Assembly (NCBI RefSeq): GCF_023898315.1
Contig: NC_064615.1
Location: 1,188,683,413 to 1,188,747,412, forward strand
DNA: 64,000 nt
From: Schistocerca nitens
Taxonomy: Eukaryota > Arthropoda > Insecta > Orthoptera > Acrididae
Reading direction: 5' to 3'
How positions within the stretch are numbered: the first letter of the stretch is position 1; the number at the start of each line of letters is the position of its first letter. Position numbers and translations under genes: made by a program. The notes beneath the pieces are model-generated. The model saw only the letters and a program-made list of their open reading frames with translations, was not told where the DNA came from and ran no database searches. Positions 53,507 through 64,000 of this stretch are shown piece after piece.

Positions 53507-54928
53507 CACTCCTGGAAATTGAAATAAGAACACCGTGAATTCATTGTCCCAGGAAGGGGAAACTTTATTGACACATTCCTGTGGTCAGATACATCACATG
53601 ATCACACTGACAGAACCACAGGCACATAGACACAGGCAACAGAGCATGCACAATGTCGGCACTAGTACAGTGTATATCCACCTTTCGCAGCAATGCAGGC
53701 TGCTGTTCTCCCACGGAGACGATCGTAGAGATGCTGGATGTAGTCCTGTGGAACGGCTTGCCATGCCATTTCCACCTGGCGCCTCAGTTGGACCAGCGTT
53801 CGTGCTGGACGTGCAGACCGCGTGAGACGACGCTTCATCCAGTCACAAACATGCTCAATGGGGGACAGATCCGGAGATCTTGCTGGCCAGGGTAGTTGAC
53901 TTACACCTTCTAGAGCACGTTGGGTGGCACGGGATACATGCGGACGTGCATTGTCCTGTTGGAACAGCAAGTTCCCTTGCCGGTCTAGGAATGGTAGAAC
54001 GATGGGTTCGATGACGGTTTGGATGTACCGTGCACTATTCAGTGTCCCCTCGACGATCACCAGTGGTGTACGGCCAGTGTAGGAGATCGCTCCCCACACC
54101 ATGATGCCGGGTGTTGGCCCTGTGTGCCTCGGTCGTATGCAGTCCTGATTGTGGCGCTCACCTGCACGGCGCCAAACACGCATACGACCATCACTGGCAC
54201 CAAGGCAGAAGCGACTCTCATCGCTGAAGACGACACGTCTCCATTCGTCCCTCCATTCACGCCTGTCGCGACACCACTGGAGGCGGGCTGCGCGATGTTG
54301 GGGCGTGAGCGGAAGACGGCCTAACGGTGTGCGGGACCGTAGCCCAGCTTCATGGAGACGGTTGCGAATGGTCCTCGCCGATACCCCAGGAGCAACAGTG
54401 TCCCTAATTTGCTGGGAAGTGGCGGTGCGGTCCCCTACGGCACTGCGTAGGATCCTACGGTCTTGGCGTGCATCCGTGCGTCGCTGCGGTCCGGTCCCAG
54501 GTCGACGGGCACGTGCACCTTCCGCCGACCACTGGCGACAACATCGATGTACTGTGGAGACCTCACGCCCCACGTGTTGAGCAATTCGGCGGTACGTCCA
54601 CCCGGCCTCCCGCATGCCCACTATACGCCCTCGCTCAAAGTCCGTCAACTGCACATACGGTTCACGTCCACGGTGTCGCGGCATGCTACCAGTGTTAAAG
54701 ACTGCGATGGAGCTCAGTATGCCACGGCAAACTGGCTGACACTGACGGCTGCGGTGCACAAATGCTGCGCAGCTAGCGCCATTCGACGGCCAACACCGCG
54801 GTTCCTGGTGTGTCCGCTGTGCCGTGCGTGTGATCATTGCTTGTACAGCCCTCTCGCAGTGTCCGGAGCAAGTATGGTGGGTCTGACACACCGGTGTCAA
54901 TGTGTTCTTTTTTCCATTTCCAGGAGTG
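53507..54928 (-). mobile_element. Tc1-like element Tc1-b, 1422 bases, apparently intact
   Basis: Ends: cactcctggaaattgaaata on the left and cactcctggaaatggaaaaa read inward from the right, with agaacac following in both. TA flanks both sides (53505-53506 and 54929-54930). Joining the flanks through one TA gives an uninterrupted LINE reading (AGSDN continuing as ICNEHIEDA), which shows a precise, recent insertion. The transposase frame is open throughout. Confidence 0.95.
53662..54684 (-). CDS. Tc1-b transposase, 340 residues
   Basis: Encodes a cut-and-paste DDE transposase that would bind its TIRs and insert at TA. The start at 54684 (MPRHRGREPYVQ) is chosen over an upstream in-frame ATG at 54900 because family proteins begin with such a basic start followed by the helix-turn-helix. 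Order: HTH 1 (FERGRIVGMREAGWTYRRIA, about residues 13-33), a GPQRR-type linker, HTH 2 (ISARTIRNRLHEAGL-type, here VSARTIRNRL), then the catalytic domain with VVFSDESRFCL, LLFQQDNARPHV and SPDLSPIEHV. All three acidic residues are present. The gap from the second Asp to Glu is 32 residues, shorter than DD34E. The conserved Trp after EHV is Cys. No stop or frameshift is visible. Confidence 0.95.
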   Translation of the reverse strand: MPRHRGREPYVQLTDFERGRIVGMREAGWTYRRIAQHVGREVSTVHRCCRQWSAEGARARRPGTGPQRRTDARQDRRILRSAVGDRTATSQQIRDTVAPGVSARTIRNRLHEAGLRSRTPLGRLPLTPQHRAARLQWCRDRREWRDEWRRVVFSDESRFCLGASDGRMRVWRRAGERHNQDCIRPRHTGPTPGIMVWGAISYTGRTPLVIVEGTLNSARYIQTVIEPIVLPFLDRQGNLLFQQDNARPHVSRATQRALEGVSQLPWPARSPDLSPIEHVCDWMKRRLTRSARPARTLVQLRRQVEMAWQAVPQDYIQHLYDRLRGRTAACIAAKGGYTLY

Positions 54929-54930
54929 TA

Positions 54931-55960
54931 TATGTAATGAACATATAGAAGATGCGAAAGAGGCTCTCTAGCATATATGGATCAAACTATTCAACAAATG
55001 CCTGGAACTTGGAAGAATTCCGACCCAATGGAGACACTCGTTAATAAAAGTTCTCTACGAGGGTAGAGGAGACCCAACGGACACAAACAGGTACAGAGGC
55101 ATAGCCCTAGAAAATACTCAGTTCAAGACGTTTTGAAAGATATTACAGAAAAAATCAAAGCCTGCATGGACAGTCACTCATTGAGTAAATAGATAAATGG
55201 TGCAGTGAACACAAACTACACTTAAATATAACAAGGATCGAAATGGTGATTTTCAGAGAAGGAGGCAAAACACCCAAGAATGCGGAAATCAACATCAGAG
55301 GACAAAAAATAAAAATCTCACCAGACTTTAAATACCTTGGGGTGATACTGCAACCAACAGCTAAATGCTTCACAAAACATACAACAGAACGTGCAGCCCA
55401 AGCAATAATAGCAGCACAGGACGTCAAAAACATCCGCCTACTCAGTCTAGAAACGGCCATGAAATTATTGAGCGCAAAAATCTTGCCTATCCTGGCCTAC
55501 GGGATAGAGGTTATAAGAGACCACCTGACAGAAAATAATCTAGAAGCACTAGAAAAGGTAAAATCGGCTTATCTAAAAAGAGCACTAGGTCTCTCAAAGA
55601 CAACAAGATCTAGACTAGTGTACCTGCTAGCGAGAGAGACATTCCTAATTGAAGACATCAGACTTCGATATATGATGCAGCATACCAAGGCTGCCAGAGG
55701 TCAACTGAAGATTATCTAGGATACACGTGAACAAGTATGGCCGGAATTCTATGGCACCGAAGCAAAGACGAATCACTCATGGACACCACCAAACTTCGAA
55801 CTGCGACATGTCGTAACTCGATTATCTATTCACGGCTTTCATCATCTAATTTGCAAAAACAAAAATTATCACGACCCAACCACAACGTGTGTGTGTGAAC
55901 TGTGTAACGAAGCCTATGAACAATATCACATAAAACTGTGAAATGTATAAATGAATATGC
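54931..55960 (+). pseudogene. LINE L-C RT and C-terminal domain after the second Tc1
   Basis: The frame resumes with ICNEHIEDAKEAL, then WRHSLIKVLYEGRGDPTDTNRYRGIALEN (RT motifs 1-2). A deletion near 55135-55190 removes the palm, including the catalytic YxDD. The open frame from 55243 then reads FKYLGVILQPTAKCF, KILPILAYGIEVI and VKSAYLKRALGLSKTTRSRLVYLL. Near 55890-55930 CVCELCNEAYEQYH forms a Cys/His motif at the C terminus. The missing palm shows that this LINE was probably dead or internally deleted, although the timing relative to the Tc1 insertions is unknown. Confidence 0.78.
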
Positions 55961-56060
55961 AAAAATATAAAATGTTAATCTAAAATGTAAAACGTAAAAT
56001 GTTAAGCAAAGTAACTAAATGTGGCTATTCGGCTGCAATTTTATTAAATAAATAAAAACA

Positions 56061-57222
56061 ATTTTCTACATAAGATTAAAATTATTTCATCATTACCACT
56101 TTTTAGTAAATCCCAAGGTCATTCTTACTTGATTTCTGTTCCTATTCAGTAAAAGAATCTTTACAGCAAGTGAAATAGAAACATGAAACAAAGTTCAAAA
56201 TATCTTACTGCAAGCACTGCAAGTGTTCTCCAGTATATGAAGCCTATCGAACAAACTCACTCCTCAGAAACATCGAATTTTATATACTTCTATCAAACTA
56301 ATAAGGAAGTTTCAGAACGCATTAGAAAACGTGACTGTTACTAGAAAATTATTTGGATCCACAGAGACGTGACACATCTGCATCTCTGCTCGTTGTGCTT
56401 CACAGATCATGACTGATATACGACCATACTTCCATCTTACCGTCTCCTGAAAGCTTTAATCGCAGATATTTAATTATAACAAATTGTACCAATACAATGC
56501 GTTTTTGATGAATCTGTAATGTGCCACTACCTTTAAACGGCATACATTCATAGTGCGTAAGTTACAATAATTCTTTAACCACCAAGATAACGTTTCCTGT
56601 CATTCTGTTGCAACAAATCGTACGATTAACGACGGCTTTTCGAGAGATCCTCAATTTGCTGGTGCTCGGAAACGGCATATATACGTATGGGCTTAAAATG
56701 AAAGCGACTCTGTACTTCAGGGGGATGGCGTGCATGTGGGGTCCTTCCATCTGACTGGTCTACGTTCAGAATATCTGGCACGCTAGACATTGCTTTGCAC
56801 GTCCGGAAAGACTACCTAAAGTGTTTTGCACGCTGTGACGCCAGAAACTCGGCACACACAACGTTGTTCGAAGGCACGATCCGTGTGCCGACGGCTTTCT
56901 GCTCGTAACTCAGCACGCAGCATGTAGAAGGAACGGCGCCTCTCGGTTCGCCGAGATTCCGTTATAGCCTGTCTCCCAATAAACATTGACGCCCTCCATC
57001 GTGCGGACTGTCGACGTTCTCTACACAGCGATCCCAGCTAATGACATATTGAATGGAAGGACGCCGTCGATTCGGCGCACAGACAGTAGATCCTTAGCAG
57101 CGCCGCAGAACTTCCCCTCACTATTTGTAGCCGCGTCAACAGCTCACATTCCCGGGATCTGGGCTGATTCGAAGTTAAAATCTGGAGTCGTGATCGGAAA
57201 TATACTGGTTCGAGATCCGTTA
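56061..57222. other. Unassigned region
   Basis: AT-rich to about 56650, then mixed. No motif or repeat recognised. Confidence 0.5.
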
Positions 57223-58295
57223 TACACTGATAAGCCAGAACATTCAATATAATCCCGTCCAGGCGATAGCAGCGTCACCTGGCGAGGAATGACTGCTAGA
57301 CAGACTCACGCACGGTGCGTGTAGTATCAGTGAGTGTGCTGTCCGTGTGTAGAATAGGATCTACCTGAGTTTGACCGAGGCCACATTGTGGCGGCCCGGA
57401 AGGCACGAGCATTTCGGAAACTGAACGACTTGTTCGAGAAGTGCTCTGGTGAATGTCTTCGACACATGGCGAAACCGAGGTGAAACCACGTCCAGACGTC
57501 GCGGCCATCCCTCATTACAGATGTCGGACGTCGTAGATAAAGCAGGACAGACGGGGAACTAACACCAGACTCGGTGTGTCTGAACAACAGTGCAGCCAAC
57601 ACTCGTAACGACCGGCCTCCGCAGCGGACGACGCATCCATGTGCCAATATCACCACCACGATATCTGCAACTGTGGCCACGTCACCATCGGCACAGTGGC
57701 AGAGCGTTGCAAGGTGTGCCGAATCCAGATACCTCGTTCACTATGTCGACGGGAGGTTGCGGATCCGCCGTCTTCCTGGAGGACAGCTGTTTCACGACAA
57801 GCAGGCGACAGCTCCATCGTGCCCTGGGGAGCATTCGTATGGGCATCTACGGATCCAGTGGAGCTCGTGCAAGGCGCCACGATACACGAACAGTATCGTA
57901 CACTCGTTGCAGACCAGATACTCCTCTTCGTGGCAATTGTGTGTCCCGATGGCAGCGGAAGATAATGCTCCGTGTTACAAAGTCAGGAGTATGATGGAGT
58001 GGTTCGAGGAACACAGTTGCGAGTTCCAATTGATGTGCTGGTCTCCCAACTCACCGAATCTGAACCCGACCGAATACATGTGGGACGTGATTGAGCGTGG
58101 CTCGTCGACACGCTCCCCGGAATTTCCGAGAGCTGGGCGCCTCGTGTGTGCAGGCGCGGTGCCGCCTGCCTCCAGTGGCCTGCCGAGGCCTCGCTGCTTC
58201 CGCGCCACGACGGGCCGCCGCTGTTGTCCGTGACAAACGTCCACTTACCGGTTAACACGAGGTGGTCGTAATGCTTTGGCCGATCAGAGAATGTA
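57223..58295 (+). mobile_element. Decayed Tc1-like element
   Basis: The left end tacactgataagccagaaca and the right end, read inward as tacattctctgatcggccaa, resemble the tacactgatcagcc ends of a known Tc1 type, with TA at both edges. Inside, the plus strand gives FDRGHIVAARKARAF (HTH start) and AEDNAPCYKVRSMMEWFEEH, then SPNSPNLNPTEYMWDVIERG, the last two catalytic blocks. The third acidic residue (E in TEY) is present. Multiple frameshifts and stops. The first catalytic block is not readable. Confidence 0.75.
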
Positions 58296-58324
58296 CTGCA
58301 CTGTTTTGCTATACAATTTAAAGG

Positions 58325-58371
58325 ACGGAAGGGGGATTAGGGTTAAGGTACCATCGATATCGAGGTATGAG
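58325..58371 (-). repeat. SINE-B 3' fragment
   Basis: ggattagggttaaggtaccatcgatatcgagg aligns with the ggtttaacgtcccgtcgacaatgaggtc end of SINE-B, with several differences. A short remnant. Confidence 0.4.
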
Positions 58372-59015
58372 ACACCCTACAGAATTTGAGGAGAAAACTA
58401 ATATGGTTTCTTGAGACGTCTCGTGAAGTTCTTCTTGGGGTCCCAAAATTGAGCTCACGGTCGCATTTCAGTAGATATTAAAAGACAGCTTTGTTTTAAG
58501 TGGCCCACACGATTCGCCTTATAGTCGGTTACATCTGCAAGATTCTCATTTCTGCGCTAACTTTCCGGTAGACAACTACAACTGAGAGATTAAAAGGTAT
58601 GTGAGAGTCAAGTGGTGTTACGTTTCACGCTTTCGCACAATCTGCTGCTATTGACGTTTCAGAAACGATTTTGCACAATTTTTCTGGTCAGGTATTTTCC
58701 GTTGTTTACGTTGTTCACATTGACTGATCGGTCCTGTCGTGTACATTCCATCGACAATATGAACCTACGAGAATTTTGGAACGACTGAAGGTATACTTTA
58801 AGACGAGGTAAACAGGTCTTAGAAACTTAATCTGTAGACCTTGTTAACAATGAAATGTTAATGTAGCGCTTGATATTATTCCTTTTTTTATAGCAGCAAA
58901 CTGAACAGCGTAAATTAAAGAAGTGAAGGGAATACTTTGAAAACAGCTGCTGCTTCGTCACACAGCTGCTACTGGTAGATTAATGTCAGTGCAGATTCTC
59001 GGATATTCTTGAAAG
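58372..59015. other. Unassigned region
   Basis: AT-rich; nothing recognised. Confidence 0.5.
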
Positions 59016-59029
59016 AAAAAAATGGTTCA

Positions 59030-59209
59030 AATAGCTCTGAGCACTATGGGACTTAACATCTGAGGTCATCATTCCCCTAGAACTTAGAACTACTTCAAAC
59101 TAACTAACCTAGGAACATCACACACACACCCATGCCCGAGGCAGGATTCGAACCTGCGACCGTAGCAGTTTGAAGCGCGTAGAACCGCTCGGCCACACTG
59201 GCCGGCCCC
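59030..59209 (-). repeat. SINE-A copy
   Basis: A full SINE-A in minus orientation, B box intact (ggattcgaacc on the plus strand). It is flanked by ttcttgaaagaaaa at 59016-59029 and ttctcgaaagaaaa at 59210-59223, a 14-base duplication with one difference. A short deletion lies in the head. Confidence 0.93.
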
Positions 59210-59223
59210 TTCTCGAAAGAAAA

Positions 59224-60370
59224 TACTGATCTAAATAAGCAGCTATACAATGCATCTGCAATCCACCTAACAGAAATGGCAGTCTTTGACTCTCGATAAT
59301 TTTGTGTGATTGCAGTTACGCACGTGTGTGTTAGTTTGTCGGGACAGACACGTACTGGCAGCAAGGGCGCGTCCGGTGTCCCGCCGGCGCACGCACTGCT
59401 TTGTGGACGAGGTCGTCCGTCGGCAGAAGCGAGGTGTGCCGCCGGTCGCAGCTGGCCGACACTTCACTGTGCGGCCGTCGTGCCTCCCAGGCACAGCTGC
59501 CGAAACAGCCTGCAGTTCGTGTGAGTCGCTGTAGCAGGCGGCCAGCGGCAATCACAGGCATCTCGTTTCTTTCTTTTCTTCAGAAAACCCATTTATTGTA
59601 CTATAACTGGCTTCGTTTCGCGTCCCACGTTGTGAGCACGTATTGGCATACATAACGCGTCCGACGTCGAGATAACACGAATTGTTTATTTTCGTTAAAA
59701 ATCGTGTGAGCGAGATCCTTATACCTTATTGTTGAGCCTCGGTTCACAGAGTCATACCCGCATAGGACTTGTTGCAAACGTATCATCAGATAGTACGAGT
59801 ACATTAAACAGTTATCATGTAACGTCTTCAAATCGTGAGAAATACGTAACGTATTAATCATAAGCCGGCTATCACAAGTCGAAACCGGGTACGGTCACGT
59901 GTAACTCCAGGCCGAGGAATACAACAGACAGCCGGTGAACTAGTGGGCGCGGCTGGCGGCCAGCTGCCAGCTACGCAGCTGCAGCTGTTGCAGTCCGGGC
60001 AGCGGTGGTCAGCTGCGGCGTCGGCCCGCCGCTCCAGCGCACCCGTCGACCTCCAGTAGGGAGCCGCTGGAGGTACCCTACACACGTCGATGACAGGTAC
60101 TTTTCAGCGACGATTCAGAGCTTTGCTACGCGACGTTTACTTCGGATGTTTTGGATAAATGATTTTGGGCATCGGGCCGCGTCACTGTAACTACTAAAAC
60201 AGCAAAATTGCCGACGTTTCTACCGACACGCTGTGGTCCTCTTCAGCGTGGCATTACGAAATTTGTGACTAATTTTCAACCATTAGTCATACCTTTGTGC
60301 CGGCGCTAACCCATGTCATATACATGCGAATTAGATTGTAGTTCATATTTAGTCAAATAACGAATGGTCA
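59224..60370. other. Unassigned region
   Basis: 59340-59550 is GC-rich and open on both strands; no motif. The rest shows nothing. Confidence 0.5.
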
Positions 60371-60382
60371 GTATACAAGTAT

Positions 60383-60578
60383 GCAGGCCGGGTTGGCCGA
60401 GCGGTTCCAGGCGCTACAGTCGGGAACCGCTACGGTCGCAGGTTCGAATCCTGTCTCGGACATGGATGTGTCTGAGGTCCTTAGGTTAGTTAGGTTTAAG
60501 TAGTTCTAAGTTCTAGCGGACTGATAACCTCAGAAGTTAAGTCCCATAGTGCTCAGAGCCATTTGAACCATTTATGAG
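60383..60578 (+). repeat. SINE-A copy
   Basis: A full-length SINE-A with about a 9-base deletion in the head, B box ggttcgaatcc present. It is flanked by gtatacaagtat at 60371-60382 and gtatacgagtat at 60579-60590, a 12-base duplication with one difference. Confidence 0.93.
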
Positions 60579-60590
60579 GTATACGAGTAT

Positions 60591-61681
60591 TTACGAACAA
60601 TACAAGTAGGATAGCAGCGAACTGATCACTTAACCAAGTGCAAAATGGAGTACCTGTGTAATGAGTCATTCCAGCTGCATAGCTGAGGGTAAGATTTGTT
60701 AAGCATTTCATTGCAGAATTAATGTAATATCCGCACGATAATCTCTGCAGTCATACTGTATTAGCAGCCCGCGATTGGAGTACTATGTTCGTTAAATCGG
60801 ATTACTCAAGCTGAGGCCAAATAAAGATAAGCGACGACGCCACAAGACTATCTTTACTTAAGTAGATAGTCAGCGCTAAATTATGTGCGCCACCATTAAT
60901 GTTACTGTAAACAGTTTGACAGCATAACACCACCACAACTACTGACAACCTGAACCATTATCATCACGCAGTTGTGACTCTCAGTGATTACAGGTTGCTG
61001 ATGTTTGTCACGAATAGCGGAAAGCGCCTCTGAAGTTCCATTTGCATTACGACTAGGACGGAGAGAATGCTAAATAGCAGTAATAGGTCACCAAGCGAAG
61101 AGAAGAGTCCACGTATTGTCTCAAGTTCTTGCAGTTTGATATTAATGCAGTTCCCGATAGTTTCACACTAACGGGTTCTTTTGGCTATCGAAATACTCAT
61201 ATAGGAATCATAAAAGTGTAATTGCTAGAACGCTCAACTACCTTAATAACACTTCATTCTGGATTGAATACGACTCGGAAAGCGACGTTAATTTGACGTT
61301 TTCATCCATCTCACTGAATGAAGTCTGTAGTGCACGCACAGTTGTGTTGCCTGCAGCAAGGATTCTGTGAAGTGTTGTGGCAGCTGGCAGTCGTTGCTGA
61401 ATACACACATGTGCAAATATCCTCACTGCTCTAGCGGAACTCTTCTTTGTTGCATTTTTTCCATACCGTAATTAGCACAACAACATAAGGCTTGTTCTGC
61501 TGAAGAACGTGATGCCCACAAGTCCTTAAATAAGAATCTCCTAGCGGGAGTAATACATGAAAGGAAACAGACTGTTGGACAAAAGAATGGACAGCTCCCT
61601 GCTTTTGGCGTTTCCAATAGCGCCTACGATTAGAATCTGGTGTCATATTATGCTTCAGAACTCTAAACTGTTTATTTTTTT
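60591..61681. other. Unassigned region
   Basis: AT-rich sequence with no recognised feature. Confidence 0.5.
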
Positions 61682-61860
61682 ACTTCATACTAAAACAAAA
61701 GTTGTGATATGAGAAGAGGAAATGACTTATATGCTTCTCAGGAACTTTAGTTTTTCGTGTTTATTTTCTCACTTCATATTAAAACAAGGGCGTTAATATG
61801 AGAAGAGAAAATGAAATATACGCTTCCAAGACATAATATTTCCTTGTGTGCTATTACTGC
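61682..61860 (+). repeat. Tandem duplication, two units of about 89 bases
   Basis: acttcatactaaaacaa at 61682 recurs as acttcatattaaaacaa at 61771. The following atgagaagaggaaatga, atatgcttc and tttttcgtgt segments recur with the same spacing and about one change in seven bases. An old local duplication. Confidence 0.85.
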
Positions 61861-62429
61861 ATAAATGAAAGCCCTGCAATTAATTTTTGTATGTTGGATA
61901 AATTTTGATATCACTTCACATTCCTTTGTGAGAAGGTTCCTATTTTCTTGGGATTCAAATAGAGTGGACATTTCATCACTGGTTAATATTCTGATGACTA
62001 ATGACATGATACCCGTTGCAATTGCTCCATGGCACCTGTGAGTAGAGTCTCACGTTGGTTACTATAAGAACACGCAGGCAGTGATATCCGATCACTGCAG
62101 TCAGAGCCAAGGTGATTTCTTTCTGTTTATGGCGAAGCGTCTGCTGCAGTGTCCACGCTCAGCCAACATAAACAAATCGCGGCGGCATTGGGCACTGCTA
62201 ATCGCTGCGCTTGTCGCGAGCCTCGACAGCAAGAGCCACTGTCTCTGCTAACGATTCTATGGAGTTAATACATCTTACTTAACGTAATACGCAGGACGTG
62301 GGATGGGTAAAAATTCAGTTTGTAACTTCCCATCGCATTAAAATACTTTAGTCATATTTGATGCAATATTTATTGTTGGTTGTCTCTCTAATGTTAATAG
62401 TATTGATTCAGATTGTGCGTTAACACGAA

Positions 62430-62432
<3 letters not shown>
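61861..62432. other. Unassigned region
   Basis: Nothing recognised. Confidence 0.5.

Positions 62433-62460
<28 letters not shown>
62433..62460. repeat. (CA)14 microsatellite
   Basis: Uninterrupted ac/ca dinucleotide run of 28 bases. Confidence 0.98.
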
Positions 62461-62463
<3 letters not shown>

Positions 62464-62699
62464 AACAGTCATGGATTCCAGTGAGGGTGACAACTACTGT
62501 GTGTTGAACAACACATGCACCAGTCAGTTCCTCAGTTGGCATCGAGTGGATGAGATTTTTCAATTACCTTGCATTGCAAGAATTGTAGGGAGGGGACTGA
62601 AAGTAAATGGACTTGTTGTATGCTAAAGAGCTGCGACAAAGCAAAGCTTGACCGATTATCAGATAATTGTCCACATGGGCTTTGTGGACGAGTATACTT

Positions 62700-63005
62700 T
62701 TAGTAACCAACCCACCCACGATCATTACGTAAGATTTCTCGAGGGCGTAGGGGAATTGATTTCATTAAGTCGTCGACAGTGTAGCGTGATGGTTTACTTC
62801 CCACCATACGTTTTCTATATTCGTCCAAAGGTCGCTTGCATTTGTAGGGACACATGGCAATGACCTTGTTACCTCTGCCCACATATTCTCTATCTGGTTG
62901 ATGTTCGGTGATCGTGGAACACACGGCAACAGCTTTATTCTCTCTTGGCCCTGAAACCAATCTCGCACTGCCCTGCTATGATGGATGGGTCTCTGCTCCT
63001 GTAAA
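62700..63005 (-). pseudogene. Tc1-like transposase C-terminal relic
   Basis: The minus strand reads RDWFQGQERIKLLPCVPRSPNINQIENMWAEVTRSLP, in two readable blocks, then NASDLWTNIENVWWEV. This is the last catalytic block of a Tc1-type transposase (SPDINPIENMW with D changed to N) and the C-terminal helix. The acidic Glu of IENMW is present. Earlier blocks are missing. Confidence 0.75.
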
Positions 63006-63419
63006 TAAACTGTTATCTCGTTAGTTCATATATTTGTATTTAAATAACGTATTTGTAATAAGCACATTGGATTATTATTTTCCACAGTGTTTAAGAATTC
63101 ATTCCCTGTCATAGATAAGTGATCTGAATTCAACAGTCCGATTAAGAATGTGGTTCACCCAGTCTATCATATGATGAGAGTCGTAGTCGGATATCCACAT
63201 TAAGACTGACTGGCTGAATCCCATTAGGACGATCTTGTATCGAAATGAAATTACAGAAATCGGATAATTTGAACGTCTGTACTGCAACAATGCTGCGCAC
63301 ATAAATTCCTATGATGGAGTAACAGCTAGCAACTGTCTAAGAAAACGTGAGAAATATGTCGACTAGCAGCAATGTAACGTAATTATAACCCATATTTATC
63401 TGATGGAAATATTGAATCG
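63006..63419. other. Unassigned region
   Basis: No recognised feature. Confidence 0.5.
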
Positions 63420-63495
63420 AACAATACACATCTATTTCAGTGGAGGGAAGATACTCCATATCAGATTTGCTGATGACATAATAATAATAAAAATC
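63420..63495 (+). pseudogene. LINE RT catalytic-motif fragment
   Basis: The plus strand gives GGKILHIRFADDIIIIK, an RTE-like block with the catalytic FADD. Only about 25 codons are recognisable, and an AT-rich run follows. Confidence 0.5.
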
Positions 63496-63499
63496 CCGT

Positions 63500-64000
63500 G
63501 TGGCCAATAGGGGAAACCCTCCCCCATGTGGGTGGTACCGAGGAAATCAAATACTTGGGGTGAACCAAATACTAACACAATCCTGAACGGCTACTCAATC
63601 CGTTGAACCCAAAATCCAGACACATCTGAGTGAAAATCACCGCTACTCTGGTCACCGTCTGTTGGCTCAATGAGCTTGGCTGAAAATATTTGCTTCCAAA
63701 GGCTTCAACACCCTCTGGTCCTGTCCGGTCCTGGTATCACCCAGGCCAAACCAATGAAACACAAGAAAACATGAACTATGCAAGCAAAGGTAACTTTACC
63801 CCAGGTGGTACACAACTTGGCCACCGATAGGCGGCAGTTGGATTTTCGCACTCTGGGGAGTCCAGGTTAGCACGGCAGAGAATATCGAAGATCTCTGGTA
63901 AATTTCTCTACAAGCAGAAAACATTCATTTAAAAACTAAATATCGATACATTGATGCAAACAAGAAACCTCAATAATCTCACGAAAGAAATCGTCCGCCA
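63500..64000 (+). mobile_element. 5' end of an RTE-like LINE running off the window
   Basis: The leader (ggggaaaccctcccccatg, then cctggtatcacccaggcc) matches the 5' region of a locust RTE-like LINE as I remember it. The last frame reads KLNIDTLMQTRNLNNLTKEIV, which aligns with the start of an APE endonuclease (compare L.IATWNVR.LN). The Trp and Asn are changed, suggesting a degraded copy. The bulk lies beyond the window. Confidence 0.5.

Larger units (their letters stand above)
50474..56060 (+). mobile_element. LINE L-C with two nested Tc1 insertions
   Basis: A plus-strand LINE. An ORF1 C-terminal piece (about 50600-50800) reads CEELRTLGDKK then, after a shift at a run of A, AFKIGIPFESLQITQEPEFW and NVKVRRFSFPRR. 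It is followed by an endonuclease, RT pieces and a C-terminal Cys motif, and ends in cggctgcaattttattaaataaataaaaa near 56055. Two Tc1 elements (51349-52740 and 53507-54928) sit in it at TA sites. Clade uncertain. The 5' end may lie before 50474. Confidence 0.82.

Noticed and set aside
54685..54900. N-terminal extension of the Tc1-b transposase by 72 codons
   Set aside because: Family proteins start near MPRHRGRE. The extension is Cys- and His-rich, with no motif, and runs through the TIR-proximal non-coding part.
1..64000. CRISPR arrays, operons or other prokaryotic systems
   Set aside because: No regularly spaced repeats, no ribosome-binding-site-led gene strings, and the repeat content is clearly that of an insect.

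Overview
The window looks like repeat-rich intergenic or intronic DNA from a large insect genome, most likely an orthopteran of the locust (Schistocerca) type. That call rests on recognising several repeats: two tRNA-derived SINE families with full pol III boxes (here SINE-A and SINE-B), a CR1/Jockey-type LINE ending in a tagatg-rich tail, and Tc1 elements with characteristic terminal repeats. I find no convincing host gene, no functional tRNA or rRNA gene, and no bacterial feature. Nearly everything identifiable is a transposable element in some state of decay; about half of the window remains unassigned.

Layout. 0-5 kb: AT-rich DNA, a LINE reverse-transcriptase (RT) relic (family L-B, minus strand), a SINE-A, and a Penelope-like relic with a GIY-YIG-type domain. 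5.4-7.4 kb: GC-rich stretch with TATA and splice-like signals but no recognisable product. 7.6-10.4 kb: a decayed piggyBac transposase with a SINE cleanly inserted in it, then a Tc1 relic. 14-18.5 kb: LINE L-A (ORF1, endonuclease, RT, hairpin 3' end) carrying two SINEs. 19-23 kb: SINE-B, a CpG-rich patch, an old RTE relic and a mariner-like element with matched terminal inverted repeats (TIRs). 23.8-29 kb: the best-preserved LINE, RTE-1 (minus), sits in the opposite orientation inside an older RTE copy and itself carries two SINEs. 29.5-30.7 kb: a hammerhead-like motif, a repeat with a tRNA-like segment and the second copy of a GC-rich repeat. 33-36.4 kb: three mariner/Tc1 relics. 37-45 kb: several L-B relics, SINEs and a foldback. 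47-50 kb: Tc1, R1-clade LINE and Penelope RT relics. 50.5-56 kb: LINE L-C split by two Tc1 elements, one with an uninterrupted 340-residue transposase. 57-64 kb: Tc1 relics, SINEs, a tandem duplication and the start of another LINE that runs off the window.

How the parts relate. The region is a record of successive insertions. Target-site duplications (TSDs) and restored reading frames let the order be read directly at several places: SINE in piggyBac, SINEs in L-A, SINE-A and SINE-C in RTE-1, RTE-1 in old RTE, and two TA-targeted Tc1 insertions in L-C. The elements most likely to repay follow-up are RTE-1 with its tRNA-Met-like head, the Tc1 element with a DD32E spacing, and the L-B copies that share an altered catalytic RT motif. 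I see no host-encoded novel system. All family assignments come from motif recognition, without database searches.
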